The notes under the pieces are model-generated. The model did not search any database. It was given only the letters and a program-made list of their open reading frames with translations, and was not told the origin of the DNA. From the NCBI RefSeq assembly GCF_001894945.1, contig NZ_BCXE01000022.1, forward strand, positions 219,825 to 283,824: DNA of 64,000 nt, written 5' to 3'. This DNA is from Rhodococcus ruber NBRC 15591 (GTDB taxonomy: Bacteria > Actinomycetota > Actinomycetes > Mycobacteriales > Mycobacteriaceae). Shown piece by piece: positions 7,923-19,284 of this stretch (within the stretch, counting starts at the first letter, position 1; each line of letters starts with the position of its first letter). Made by a program: the position numbers and the translations under genes.

Positions 7923-10900
7923 CTACTCGGCGGCGGTGAACGTCACCTCGGCGATCGAGCTCTTGTTGCCGCCACCGGACGTGCTCAGGCCCGTGATCCA
8001 CACCAGCACGTCGGAGGTGCGTCCCTCGGACTCGACCGGGATCTCCGTGACGCCGGAACGCAGTGTCGCCGAACCGATCACCTGGGTCTGGTCCAGGGAC
8101 GCCTGGTCCGACGGCGCGCTGCGGATCTCGACCTTCGTACCCGGGCTGTCCGATGTCACCGACACCGACGAGAGCGCCGCCGGCTCGGCGAGCGCCACCA
8201 TCAGGCCCACTCCGTTCTTCAACGCGGGAAACGGCTGGAAGTAGGCATCGGTGCTCCACTCCGTCGAGGGATCGCCGTCGATCGCCAACCGCGCCGTCGC
8301 CGGCGAGTCCGGAGTGCCCTGGGGGGAGAACACCGACACCGCCGACGCCGCCACCGGGCCCGCGGCCGCGGCCGGCGCCGGCGCCTGGGCCACCGGTTCC
8401 GACGGGGCCTCGGTGGTCGGGGTGAGTCCGAAGTCCTGACTCGTGAGCGGCTCGTCGGAGCTGCCCCCCGCGAGCAGGTTCGCGATCCACCAGCCGATCA
8501 GGGCGAGCAGCACCACGGTGGTGATGCCGAGCCCGACGAGCGCGAACAGCATCCGCTCCGACCGCTTCTTCTCCTCCGCGAGGGCCTCGGGGTCCGCGAG
8601 CGCGTGGTTGGTGGCGCCGGGACTGCGCTGCCCGAGCCGCAGCGCCGGGATCATGTCGGTCTTCTGGTCCACGACCGAGGCCTGGCCGAGGATGTGCTGC
8701 ACGGTGGCCGCCGTCCGGATGCCGCCGTCGGCCGCGAGCGCGCGCACTGCGACCGCGGAGATCTCGAACGGCACCTCCGGCCGCAGCGCGCGGGGTTCGA
8801 CCGGGGTGCCCTCGGCGGTCAGGTCCGCGGGGCGCATGCCGCCGATCGTGCCGCCGGTCTGGGCCGGGGGCTGCTGCCCGGGCGCGGCCTGCTCGGGCAG
8901 CGGCCAGCGCGCGGTGATCAGGCCGTACAGGCCGGCGCCGAGGCCCCGGACGTCGGAGGTGACGTCCGCGTCGGCGAAGGTGGCGGGGAAGGCCAGCACC
9001 GCGTCGCCGGCGACACTGATGCGGATCCGGTCGGGGTGGTCGATCGAGAGGGCGCCACCGCCGCGGTGCGCAGCCTCGGCCGCGGCCGCGAGGGCCTGCA
9101 CCGCGCGTGCCGCACCGAGCGGGGACGGCTCGGTGCCGGACATCTCGCGCAGCGAGCGACCGGGTGTCCACTCGGCGACGACGATGCCGCCCGAACTGCC
9201 GCGGACCACGTCGAGTACCCGGGCGAGCCCCGGTGAGTTGATCCGTCCCAGGCGCAGCGTGCGCGAAAGGATCGCCTGCGGACCGTCGGGACCGGTGACG
9301 TCCCCGGCGCGCTGCTCGGCGTCGACGAACGTCAGCGCCACCTCACGGTCGAGCTTGACGTCCTGCGCCTGCCAGAAGCGCAGACCGCGCGCGCCGCCGT
9401 GCGGGGCGAGCAGACGGTAGCGACCGCCGGCGACCGACGCGCCGGGGATCAGCTTCGGCCCGCGCATCGGGGTGCGCGGAGCGGACCCGGGCACCCGCAG
9501 GGGCGGCAGCTGGGGCGAGCCGACGGGGACGACGCCGGTGTCGACGTGAGGATCGCGCTGCGGCCGGCCGGCGCCGGACCGGCCGTCGGCCGCACCGTCG
9601 GCGGACTTGCGGGACGAGGGGGAACGATCGGGCGTGCCGGCCTGCGGGGACCGCGTGCCGTCGGCGTCCGTGGACACCGAACCGGGATCGGTCGATGCGG
9701 ACTCATCGACCGTGGACTTACCGGTAGCGTGATCGTCGCTCACCCTCACTCCTTCTTGTTCGACTCGCCCGCCCCGGAGGTAGCCGGGAGGCCGTCCGGC
9801 ATCCGCGAACCGGCGCGATCCGTCCCGGGCGGTCCGAACCTGCCGTCGACCAGGGTACGGGAGTTGCCCGTGTGCATCGATGTGGCTCGGCAGGTTCCGG
9901 AGCGCGGGAAGCACCTCGGTGACCGCGTCGTAGGGGGCCACCCCGTAGTCGCCGTAGTCCAGTCGTGGCAACACGATGGTCTTCTCCGCCTCGGACTCCC
10001 GGGCCGCCTCGAGTTCGGCGATCTCGTCGGCATCGGCCTCGGCGATCTCCGGTTCGACCGGCGTGCGACCGCGCAGCGCATCGACCTTGCGCCGGACCGC
10101 CGCGGTGATCGCCAGGATCTCGGGCACCTTCAGCAGCCACATGACCGTGAGAGTCACCAGCAGCATCAGCGCGCCGGTGATCGCGACGCGCACCATCGAG
10201 CCGACGCCGCCGAACCGGTCGCTGAGCGCACCGAGCCGCAGCAGCCGATCGGCGATCAGCATCACCACGGCGCCCGCGGCCGACGCGGTCACCACGTGCC
10301 ACAGGGTCCGGCCCACGTTCGCCATCCGCAGATCGCCGAGGGCGCGGTGCAGCAGGAATCCGCCGATGCCCGCCCCGACCGTGAACGCCAGGCCGGTCGC
10401 CACGCCCAGCAGCAGCACCACCTGGTCGTCGTTGCGGGCGACGACGGGCGCGAGGGCGGACAGGGCGACCTTCACGGCGGTGATGCCGAGGATGATCCAC
10501 GTGGGGGTCCACGCCTGCTCGCGCGCGTAGAACACGCGCAGATGGATGAGGACGAGGGCGTACGGGATCAGGGTGAACGCCGACCAGCTGACGGCCTGGC
10601 CGAGCCGTTCGGCGTTGCCCTCGCCGAAGCTGCCGTAGCCGTACAGGGCCGTGCCGATCTGCGGGCCGGCGACGGTGAAGAACACGACGATCGGGATCAG
10701 CGCGATCATCGTCAGCCGGGTCGCGACCGACAGGTCGTCCACCACGGCGGGGGTGTCCTCCGCGGCGGCGTTGCGGCTCAGCCGCGGCATGATCGCCGTG
10801 AGCACCGTGACGCCGAGGACGCCGTACGGCAGCTGCAGCAGCAACCACGCGTTGTTGTAGATCGCCGGACCGGCCGCGTCGGCACTCGACGAGACGTGGG

Positions 10901-11747
10901 TCGCGAACACCATGCCCGCCTGGCTGATGAGCACGTACAGCACGATGGCTGCGCCCATGCCGCCGAACTGGCGCAACCGGTCGTCGAGCCCCCACAGCGG
11001 TTTGAGGCTGATCCCCTCGCGGCGCAGCGCCGGCACCAGGGACATCGCCTGGGTCACCACACCGAGGGTGACGCCGCAGCCGAGCAGGAGCAGGTGCGGG
11101 TCGCTCATCCGCACCGGGTCGAGGGTGATCTCCCCGGGCAGCAGGAAGTACAGGACGAGAACCGTGATGACGACGACGTTGTTGAGCACCGGCGCCCACG
11201 CGCCCGGCTTGAACACCTGCCGGGTGTTCAGGATGGCGGTGAGCAGCGCCGACAGGCCGTAGAACAGGATCGCCGGCAGCAGCAGATACGTCAGCGCCGT
11301 GGTCAGCGTCGTCGACACCTTGCCCGTGTCGTCGAGGAAGAACCGGGTGACGAGGACCGGCGCGGCGGCGGTGGCCAGCAGGGCGGCGAGCCCGAGCACG
11401 GTGACGGAGACGGTGAACAGGCGCCGGACGAAGGCCGCACCGCCGTCCGGGTCCTCGCGTTCCGCGCGGACCAGCACCGGCACGACGATCGAGGTGAGGA
11501 CGGCGCCGAGCACCAGCTCGGAGATCATGTTCGGGATCTGGGCGGCGACCGTGTAGGAGCTGGCGACGGCGGCACCGAGCAGGGTCAGCAGCAGCACCTG
11601 CTTGACGAAGCCGGTGATCCGGCTGATCAGGGTGGCGAAGGCGATCGAGCCGGTCGCGGCGAGGAGGCCGGGGTTCTTACGCGGGGCCGGCTCCGCCGCC
11701 GCGGGGGCGGGCGGGGCGACGTCCTCACGGGTCGGATTCCCGGTCAT
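7923..11747 (-). CDS. murJ: MurJ/MviN lipid II flippase fused to pseudokinase and discoidin-like domain
   Basis: 1274-residue inner-membrane protein. Residues 28-550 form the 14-helix MurJ (MviN) lipid II flippase core, followed by an acidic and then a disordered linker (555-770). A protein-kinase-like domain spans about 775-1030, a single transmembrane helix about 1067-1092, and an extracytoplasmic beta-sandwich resembling F5/8-type domains about 1130-1274. The kinase is degenerate: the VAxK lysine position reads VALT and no DFG is visible. This architecture is that of mycobacterial MviN (Rv3910), whose phosphorylated pseudokinase domain recruits FhaA. The ATG at 11747 overlaps the DUF6049 stop as ATGA; the open frame continues to 12581 inside DUF6049 and is not used. 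Confidence 0.95.
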   Translation of the reverse strand: MTGNPTREDVAPPAPAAAEPAPRKNPGLLAATGSIAFATLISRITGFVKQVLLLTLLGAAVASSYTVAAQIPNMISELVLGAVLTSIVVPVLVRAEREDPDGGAAFVRRLFTVSVTVLGLAALLATAAAPVLVTRFFLDDTGKVSTTLTTALTYLLLPAILFYGLSALLTAILNTRQVFKPGAWAPVLNNVVVITVLVLYFLLPGEITLDPVRMSDPHLLLLGCGVTLGVVTQAMSLVPALRREGISLKPLWGLDDRLRQFGGMGAAIVLYVLISQAGMVFATHVSSSADAAGPAIYNNAWLLLQLPYGVLGVTVLTAIMPRLSRNAAAEDTPAVVDDLSVATRLTMIALIPIVVFFTVAGPQIGTALYGYGSFGEGNAERLGQAVSWSAFTLIPYALVLIHLRVFYAREQAWTPTWIILGITAVKVALSALAPVVARNDDQVVLLLGVATGLAFTVGAGIGGFLLHRALGDLRMANVGRTLWHVVTASAAGAVVMLIADRLLRLGALSDRFGGVGSMVRVAITGALMLLVTLTVMWLLKVPEILAITAAVRRKVDALRGRTPVEPEIAEADADEIAELEAARESEAEKTIVLPRLDYGDYGVAPYDAVTEVLPALRNLPSHIDAHGQLPYPGRRQVRTARDGSRRFADAGRPPGYLRGGRVEQEGVRVSDDHATGKSTVDESASTDPGSVSTDADGTRSPQAGTPDRSPSSRKSADGAADGRSGAGRPQRDPHVDTGVVPVGSPQLPPLRVPGSAPRTPMRGPKLIPGASVAGGRYRLLAPHGGARGLRFWQAQDVKLDREVALTFVDAEQRAGDVTGPDGPQAILSRTLRLGRINSPGLARVLDVVRGSSGGIVVAEWTPGRSLREMSGTEPSPLGAARAVQALAAAAEAAHRGGGALSIDHPDRIRISVAGDAVLAFPATFADADVTSDVRGLGAGLYGLITARWPLPEQAAPGQQPPAQTGGTIGGMRPADLTAEGTPVEPRALRPEVPFEISAVAVRALAADGGIRTAATVQHILGQASVVDQKTDMIPALRLGQRSPGATNHALADPEALAEEKKRSERMLFALVGLGITTVVLLALIGWWIANLLAGGSSDEPLTSQDFGLTPTTEAPSEPVAQAPAPAAAAGPVAASAVSVFSPQGTPDSPATARLAIDGDPSTEWSTDAYFQPFPALKNGVGLMVALAEPAALSSVSVTSDSPGTKVEIRSAPSDQASLDQTQVIGSATLRSGVTEIPVESEGRTSDVLVWITGLSTSGGGNKSSIAEVTFTAAE

Positions 11748-14077
11748 TGCTTCTCGTACCCTTCGTCGGCTGGATCGGGCTCGCCGCGGAAGCGGTGCAG
11801 GAGACGACGGCCCGCCAGGAACAGCAGCAGCGCCCCCGCACAGCCGGTGACGATCGCGAGAACCTGGCCGTACGCGTTGGACCGTACCGTCACGTTCGTC
11901 GGGGTGCCGAGCGGCAGCCCGGACTCCGTGGTCAGGGCGAACTCGACACCGATCTTCCGCGAATCGCTGATCTGCGCGGGCACCGTGAGGGTGCGGCTGC
12001 CCCGCGGCGGCAGCTGTGTGGGCCCGATGTCGGTGATCTTCATCGCCGACGGGGCGTCCACGTGCAGCCGCACGGTGATGCCCACCGGCAGATCGTTGCG
12101 CGCGACCAACAGTAGGGGACTCTGCTCCGAGGTCAGCGTGTAGACGCCACCGGGTGAGAGCACGGTCACCCCCGCGAACATCCCGTCGACGGCGTCGCGG
12201 ACCTCGTCGCCGCGCCGCACCGCGTCGCGTGCTGCGGCGCCGGGGTCGGGTCCGCGCCGGCCCGCCAGACTCATCGCGCGCAGCAGATCCTCGCGCAACG
12301 GCGCGGTGAACTGCTGCGGCGTGAGCTGTGCCTGGGGATCCTCGACGAGCGCCTCCTCGAACGCATCCAGGCGGGGCGCCTGCTCGCGGGCCGTGTCCAT
12401 CACCTCGGCCGAGGCGCCGTCGACGATGGCCTGCTCCGGGTAGGACAGCGCGACAGTGGGCGTGTCCCCGGGGACCGGTGTGAACAGGGTGTCGAACGGA
12501 CGCGCGGTGGCCAGGCCCGAGCGGATCAGCGTGCCGACCATCGACAGGACCGCGGCGGCGTCGTCGCCGGATGCGCTCCACGACTGCGGCGGCGCGAACA
12601 GCACGGAGTCCGGGGCCGCGGGTGCGCCGGTGGACACGGTCCGGGTGACGTCGTCCCGGGTGCGCAGCGCGGACCAGCTCAGGGCGCCCAGCGCGTCCTG
12701 CAGACGGGCGTCCGGGGAATCCTCGGTGAGGTCGTAGCGGGCGTCCTCGTCGGTGAACGACGGCGTCTGCGGTGCGTCACCGAGCGCCGCGAGCGCGGTC
12801 GCGGCGGCGCTGTCGAACAGGACCGTGGACAGGCCGTCCACGCCCCGCACGGGCGCGGGACCCGTGCCCGCGGCCGCGTCCGCGGCGTCGACCGCGGTGT
12901 CGGCGAGCAGAGCCGTCACCGGACTGTCGGCGGCGAGCAACGCCCCCGCCTTCTCGGTCAGGACCCCGGCATCGGGCCAGACCACGTCGTCGCGGGTCGT
13001 GGTGATCCCGAGGATCGTGTTCACGATCCCGGTGGGGGCGGCGAGGGCGGGCCCGGCGAGCGAGGCGTCGTCGAGTTCGGCGAGGGCGGCGGTGTCGACC
13101 TGGGCGAAGGGCACCGCGACCGTGCACATCGAGCCGGCGACGGCTCGCAACCGTTCCAGCCACGCGGCGGCCGCCGCCGTCCCCTCCCCGTCGCGGGCGT
13201 CGCCCATCGGCTCGGCGGGGTCCTCGACCACCAGATAGCCGCGGGTCATGTTGGCGACGGTGACGAGCAGGTCGGGGTCGACAGCCAGGCACAGCGCGTC
13301 GGCGACGCGGCGGTCCTCGGCGGTGGCCGCCCGTTCGGCGGCGTCGAGCAGTCCGTCGAGACGACCGCCGTCGGCGAGCGACGTCGCAAGGTCGTCGTCG
13401 ACGAGGCGGACCGGCTCCGTCGCCGAGCCGGGCACCCCCGCCGCGAGACGCGGCCGGTCCGCGAGCGGCCACATCATCGTGATCCCCACGGGTGCGGACG
13501 TGTCCGGCGGCACGGGGCGGTCCGTCCGGTTCTCGCTCGGGGGCACCCCGAGCACGGGCAGCAGGAACCGGGCGTCGTCGAGCCGGGCCTGACCGCCGTA
13601 CTCGGGAGCGCCGTTGACGTTGACGAGCAGCGGGTACACCCCGGGTGCGTCGATTCCCAGCGACGGGTCCTGCGCCGAGCGCAGCGCCAGTTCGAGACGG
13701 AACTGCCGCTGCTCACCCCGCTCGAGGACGTCGGCGACCGATTCGAACGGACCCGTGCGGTCGTAGGCGGTCTGATCCCAGGTCAACGCGGTGCGCAGCT
13801 CCTCGGCGGAGCCGACCGCCGGGGCACGCTGCAGCCGCACGGCGATGTCCTCGACGTCGCGGTCCCCGACGTTCTCGAGCGTGCCGGTCACCGTCACCAC
13901 CGGCTCGCTGCTGGTGGACACCGTCGTCGGCGTCACCGAGTCGATGCGCAGTTCGAGGAAGCGCGGCGCGTCGGACCCGTCGCTGCGCGGCTGGGCGACG
14001 GACACGCCCGCCGTCGTCAGGACGAGCGCGAGCACGGCGAGAACGGCCGCCGCGGCCCGGCGAGCTGCCGACGTCAT
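11744..14077 (-). CDS. DUF6049 family secreted/membrane-anchored protein (Rv3909-type)
   Basis: 777-residue envelope protein of unknown function. An N-terminal signal peptide (about 1-31, ending [14 protein letters not shown]) leads into a large extracytoplasmic Ala/Asp-rich region, and a C-terminal transmembrane helix (about 733-755) precedes a basic cytoplasmic tail ([12 protein letters not shown]). Its ATG overlaps the Nudix stop codon and its stop overlaps the murJ start (both ATGA), so it is translationally coupled to both. The same placement in M. tuberculosis (Rv3909, reported essential) suggests a role linked to peptidoglycan export, but this is inference. Confidence 0.85.
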   Translation of the reverse strand: MTSAARRAAAAVLAVLALVLTTAGVSVAQPRSDGSDAPRFLELRIDSVTPTTVSTSSEPVVTVTGTLENVGDRDVEDIAVRLQRAPAVGSAEELRTALTWDQTAYDRTGPFESVADVLERGEQRQFRLELALRSAQDPSLGIDAPGVYPLLVNVNGAPEYGGQARLDDARFLLPVLGVPPSENRTDRPVPPDTSAPVGITMMWPLADRPRLAAGVPGSATEPVRLVDDDLATSLADGGRLDGLLDAAERAATAEDRRVADALCLAVDPDLLVTVANMTRGYLVVEDPAEPMGDARDGEGTAAAAAWLERLRAVAGSMCTVAVPFAQVDTAALAELDDASLAGPALAAPTGIVNTILGITTTRDDVVWPDAGVLTEKAGALLAADSPVTALLADTAVDAADAAAGTGPAPVRGVDGLSTVLFDSAAATALAALGDAPQTPSFTDEDARYDLTEDSPDARLQDALGALSWSALRTRDDVTRTVSTGAPAAPDSVLFAPPQSWSASGDDAAAVLSMVGTLIRSGLATARPFDTLFTPVPGDTPTVALSYPEQAIVDGASAEVMDTAREQAPRLDAFEEALVEDPQAQLTPQQFTAPLREDLLRAMSLAGRRGPDPGAAARDAVRRGDEVRDAVDGMFAGVTVLSPGGVYTLTSEQSPLLLVARNDLPVGITVRLHVDAPSAMKITDIGPTQLPPRGSRTLTVPAQISDSRKIGVEFALTTESGLPLGTPTNVTVRSNAYGQVLAIVTGCAGALLLFLAGRRLLHRFRGEPDPADEGYEKQ

Positions 14078-14667
14078 CCGAGACGGGCCTCCGGTCCGCC
14101 GGGTCCGAGCAGCATCGACGGATCCATCTCGGCGATCAACTGGTCGGCGACGTCGGCGAGCCTGCGCTCGTCCGCGTACGCCAGGCGCGAGCGCAGCTCC
14201 GGCAGCGGGACCCAGGCCACCTCGGTGACCTCGACGTCGGCGTCGGAGAGCTCGCCGTCCAGGTAGCGCAGCAGGTAGTGGTGCACGGTCTTGTGGACGC
14301 GCCGGCCCTCGGTGACGAACCAGTAGTCGATGCTGCCGAGGGTGGCGAGGACGGTGCCGTGGATGCCGGTCTCCTCGTGGACCTCGCGCATCGCCGTCTG
14401 CTCGGCGGTCTCACCCTTCTCGATGTGTCCCTTCGGCAGCGACCACAGCAGCCGGCCCCGACGGTCGGTGCGTCCGATCAACGCCGCGCACAGTTTCTCG
14501 GGGGGTCCGCCGAGGCCGTCGACCACCAGTCCCCCGGCCGAGGTCTCGCGGACCGTGCGCAGGTGAGGCTTCGACGTGTCGGAGGTGGACCGGCCACCGG
14601 ACTTGGCGCCCGCGCCACGCCGCCGCGAGGTGCGGCGGTTGCGGTTGGCACGTTCTGCGGGCGACAC
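14074..14667 (-). CDS. mutT4: Nudix hydrolase (MutT4-like)
   Basis: 197-residue Nudix pyrophosphatase. The complete Nudix box is [20 protein letters not shown] followed by TGI, matching Gx5Ex7REUxEExGU. A basic N-terminal tail (about 1-37, rich in Arg and Asn) precedes the domain. The GTG at 14667 lies 7 bases after a TAGTAT -10 element, suggesting a leaderless mRNA. It is the first gene of the Nudix-DUF6049-murJ-sigM string and divergent from the CCA-adding enzyme, as Rv3908 (mutT4) is from Rv3907c. The substrate (8-oxo-dGTP, CTP or another nucleotide) is not decided by sequence. Confidence 0.9.
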   Translation of the reverse strand: MSPAERANRNRRTSRRRGAGAKSGGRSTSDTSKPHLRTVRETSAGGLVVDGLGGPPEKLCAALIGRTDRRGRLLWSLPKGHIEKGETAEQTAMREVHEETGIHGTVLATLGSIDYWFVTEGRRVHKTVHHYLLRYLDGELSDADVEVTEVAWVPLPELRSRLAYADERRLADVADQLIAEMDPSMLLGPGGPEARLG

Positions 14668-14674
14668 CCCATCG

Positions 14675-14680
14675 ATACTA
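14675..14680 (-). promoter_or_regulatory. -10 element of the Nudix-murJ operon
   Basis: TAGTAT on the minus strand, followed by 7 bases and the GTG start of the Nudix gene, so transcription would start at or next to the start codon. A TTGAAC lies 21 bases upstream, which is longer than ideal for a -35 element. Confidence 0.5.
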
Positions 14681-14751
14681 GTTGGCGGGACGCGCCCGGC
14701 GGTTCAACCAGGCACGTCCGGAGCGCGCACCGGTGCGTTCGGCCACCTCGG

Positions 14752-14757
14752 TAAGGT
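14752..14757 (+). promoter_or_regulatory. -10 element of pcnA
   Basis: TAAGGT followed by 8 bases and the GTG start at 14766, compatible with leaderless transcription of the CCA-adding enzyme gene. The same purine-rich stretch (GGTAAGG) could instead act as a distant ribosome binding site. Confidence 0.4.
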
Positions 14758-14765
14758 TCGAAGAC

Positions 14766-16220
14766 GTGAACTCTCCCTCCACCGACACCGAGCGGCGCGC
14801 CCGACTGCTCGCCGGGGCCGACGCGACGCTGCGTGCGCTGTCGGACATCCTGGCGCCGCTCGGTGCGCGCTTCACCGCCGCCGGTCACGAGCTCTACCTG
14901 GTGGGAGGGAGCGTCCGGGACGCGGTCCTCGGTCGCCTCGGGACCGATCTCGACTTCACCACCGATGCGCGGCCCGAGCAGGTGCAGGCGCTGCTGCGCG
15001 GCTGGGCCGACCACCAGTGGGACACCGGCATCGACTTCGGCACGATCAGCGCGGTCAAGGGACCGGAGCAGATCGAGATCACCACGTTCCGCAGCGACGC
15101 GTACGACCGCGTCACCCGCCATCCGATCGTCGAGTACGGCACCCGCCTCGAGGACGACCTCGTCCGGCGCGACTTCACCGTCAACGCGATGGCCGTGCGG
15201 ATCGGCCCGACCGGCGCGGAGGACTTCGTCGATCCGCTCGGCGGAATGGATGCCCTGCTCGCCGGGGTCATCGACACGCCCGCGCTGCCGAGCGAGTCGT
15301 TCCACGACGACCCGCTGCGGATGCTGCGCGCGGCGCGGTTCGTCTCCCAGCTGGGGTTCGGGCTGGCCGAACGCGTGCACGACGCGATCGTGGCCATGGC
15401 CGACGAGATCCTGCGGATCAGCGCCGAGCGGGTGCAGGCCGAACTCGACAAGCTGATCCTCGGTGACTACCCCATCGAGGGCATCGACATCATGGTCGAG
15501 ACGGGCCTCGCCGAGCGAGTGATCCCGGAGATCCCCGCGATGAAGCTCGAGATCGACGAGCACCATCAGCACAAGGACGTGTACTGGCATTCGCTGACCG
15601 TGCTCCGGCAGGCCATCGACCTCGAGGACGGCGACCCCGACCTCGTGCTGCGCTGGGCGGCCCTGCTGCACGACATCGGCAAGCCCGCGACGAAGCGCAA
15701 CGAGCCGGGCGGCGGCGTCAGCTTCCACCACCACGAGGTCGTCGGCGCCAAGCTCGTCCGCAAACGGATGCGGGCCCTGAAGTACTCCAAGCAGATGATC
15801 GACGACGTCGGTCAGCTCGTGTTCCTGCACCTGCGGTTCCACGGCTACGGCAAGGGCCAGTGGACGGATTCGGCGGTCCGTCGCTACGTGCACGACGCCG
15901 GTGACCTGCTGCCCCGGCTGCACAAGCTGGTCCGGGCGGACTGCACCACCCGCAACAAGCGCCGGGCCGCGGCGCTGCAGGCCACCTACGACGATCTCGA
16001 GACGCGCATCGAGCGCATCGCCGAGCAGGAGGACCTGGCGAAGGTCCGGCCCGACCTCGACGGCAACGCCATCATGGAACTGCTCGGCCTCAGGCCCGGC
16101 CCGCAGGTGGGGCAGGCGTGGAAGTTCCTCAAGGAGCTGAGGCTCGACCGTGGGCCCCTCGATCGCGACGAGGCCGAGGCCGAGCTGCTGAAGTGGTGGT
16201 CGCAGCAACCGAAGCCCTAG
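14766..16220 (+). CDS. pcnA: CCA tRNA nucleotidyltransferase
   Basis: 484-residue class II nucleotidyltransferase that adds or repairs the 3' CCA of tRNAs. The active-site pattern is GGSVRDAVLGRLGTDLDFTT (GGxxRD...DxD), followed by the RRDFTVNA motif and a C-terminal HD domain (LLHDIGKPATKR). The GTG at 14766 gives a length close to the mycobacterial PcnA of about 480; an upstream GTG at 14682 would add 28 unconserved residues and remove most of the intergenic promoter. Divergent from the Nudix operon, as in M. tuberculosis. Confidence 0.93.
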   Translation: MNSPSTDTERRARLLAGADATLRALSDILAPLGARFTAAGHELYLVGGSVRDAVLGRLGTDLDFTTDARPEQVQALLRGWADHQWDTGIDFGTISAVKGPEQIEITTFRSDAYDRVTRHPIVEYGTRLEDDLVRRDFTVNAMAVRIGPTGAEDFVDPLGGMDALLAGVIDTPALPSESFHDDPLRMLRAARFVSQLGFGLAERVHDAIVAMADEILRISAERVQAELDKLILGDYPIEGIDIMVETGLAERVIPEIPAMKLEIDEHHQHKDVYWHSLTVLRQAIDLEDGDPDLVLRWAALLHDIGKPATKRNEPGGGVSFHHHEVVGAKLVRKRMRALKYSKQMIDDVGQLVFLHLRFHGYGKGQWTDSAVRRYVHDAGDLLPRLHKLVRADCTTRNKRRAAALQATYDDLETRIERIAEQEDLAKVRPDLDGNAIMELLGLRPGPQVGQAWKFLKELRLDRGPLDRDEAEAELLKWWSQQPKP

Positions 16221-16268
16221 CGCCCGGTAGCCGGGGCCGTCCCGCACGACCCGGTAGCCCGGACCACC

Positions 16269-16286
16269 CCGCCCAGCTGTGGGCGG
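16269..16286 (+). terminator. Hairpin downstream of pcnA
   Basis: CCGCCCA (16269-16275), a 4-base loop and TGGGCGG (16280-16286) form a 7-bp GC-rich stem 49 bases after the pcnA stop and upstream of the furA promoter. There is no T-run. Confidence 0.4.
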
Positions 16287-16336
16287 CGCCCGGGCATGCG
16301 CCCGAACTCTGATCATGCTGCGATTGCGTCAAAGTC

Positions 16337-16366
16337 GGGACTCATTCCAGAAAAGTGCGTCATAGT
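16337..16366 (+). promoter_or_regulatory. furA promoter with FurA-box-like sequence
   Basis: A -35-like GGGACT (16337-16342), an 18-base spacer containing CATTCCAGAAAAG, and a -10 CATAGT (16361-16366) lie just before the furA GTG. The ACTxATTCCAGAAAAG core agrees with the AT-rich autoregulatory FurA site I recall upstream of mycobacterial furA. The -10 lies 6 bases from the GTG, so the mRNA would be leaderless. Confidence 0.65.
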
Positions 16367-16372
16367 ATCCCC

Positions 16373-16816
16373 GTGCCCTCGACGCAGGAATTCGTGGAGC
16401 AATTGCGTACGGCGGAGCTGCGCGTGACCCGGCCCCGGATCGCAGTGCTGGAGGCGGTGCACGAGCACCCGCACGCCGACACGGAGACGATCTTCGGAAC
16501 CGTGCGTACCGGTCTGCCCGACGTGTCCCGGCAGACCGTGTACGACGTGCTGCACGCCCTGACCGGTGCCGGTCTGGTGCGCAGGATCCAGCCGTCCGGT
16601 TCCGTCGCACGCTACGAGTCGCGGGTCGGGGACAACCACCACCACCTCGTCTGCCGGTCCTGCGGGGTCATCGTCGACGTCGACTGCGCCGTCGGCGAGG
16701 CGCCCTGCCTGACGGCGTCCGACCCCAGCGGCTTCCTCGTCGACGAGGCGGAGGTCATCTACTGGGGCACGTGCCCCGACTGCTCGGCAGCGCACGCTTC
16801 GCGGTCACATCCGTGA
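16373..16816 (+). CDS. furA: Ferric-uptake-family regulator FurA
   Basis: 147-residue metal- and peroxide-responsive repressor of katG. The winged helix contains LRVTRPRIAVLEAVHEHPHA and SRQTVYDVLHALTGAGLV; the metal-binding and dimerisation part has the HHHLVCRSCG motif and a second Cys pair (CPDC). The GTG at 16373 is preferred to the in-frame GTG at 16355, because the -10 element CATAGT would fall inside the longer version and the shorter length matches mycobacterial FurA. It lies 39 bases upstream of katG in one unit, the classic actinobacterial furA-katG arrangement in which FurA represses both genes. Confidence 0.93.
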   Translation: MPSTQEFVEQLRTAELRVTRPRIAVLEAVHEHPHADTETIFGTVRTGLPDVSRQTVYDVLHALTGAGLVRRIQPSGSVARYESRVGDNHHHLVCRSCGVIVDVDCAVGEAPCLTASDPSGFLVDEAEVIYWGTCPDCSAAHASRSHP

Positions 16817-19042
<2,226 letters not shown>

Positions 19043-19088
19043 TCCCTGAGGGTCGGGCCTCACCCGGACCGATCCTCACATCTCGGGG

Positions 19089-19125
19089 CGGCATCCCGCC
19101 GGCTGTGACGGCCGGCGGGATGCCG
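19089..19125 (+). terminator. katG terminator hairpin
   Basis: Perfect 15-bp stem: CGGCATCCCGCCGGC at 19089-19103 and its complement at 19111-19125, with a 7-base loop, 46 bases after the katG stop. It lacks a T-run but is the strongest simple hairpin noticed in the window. Confidence 0.75.
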
Positions 19126-19184
19126 TGCGTCCGGGGTGCGCGCTCACCCTCTCACCGGCCCGCACGGCGAATCGTGAGCCAGAT

Positions 19185-19221
19185 GTCACCGGGGACTCAC
19201 CACGGTTAATGCTCACGAAAC
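19185..19221 (+). promoter_or_regulatory. Candidate GlnR box upstream of nitrate reductase
   Basis: GTCAC-N6-CTCAC-N5-TTAAT-N6-GAAAC resembles the actinobacterial GlnR pattern GTnAC-N6-GAAAC repeated twice; the outer half-sites are perfect and the inner ones degenerate. It lies 64 bases upstream of the nitrate reductase start, a sensible place for nitrogen control. Confidence 0.35.
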
Positions 19222-19284
19222 ACGGGGTCGGGAGCATGGGACGCGGCCGGAGGAACGTGGCCGACCCAGGTGAGGAGCGGTTCG

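Noticed and set aside
11748..12581. N-terminal extension of the murJ frame
   Set aside because: It lies wholly inside the DUF6049 gene; the ATGA overlap at 11744-11747 marks the real start.
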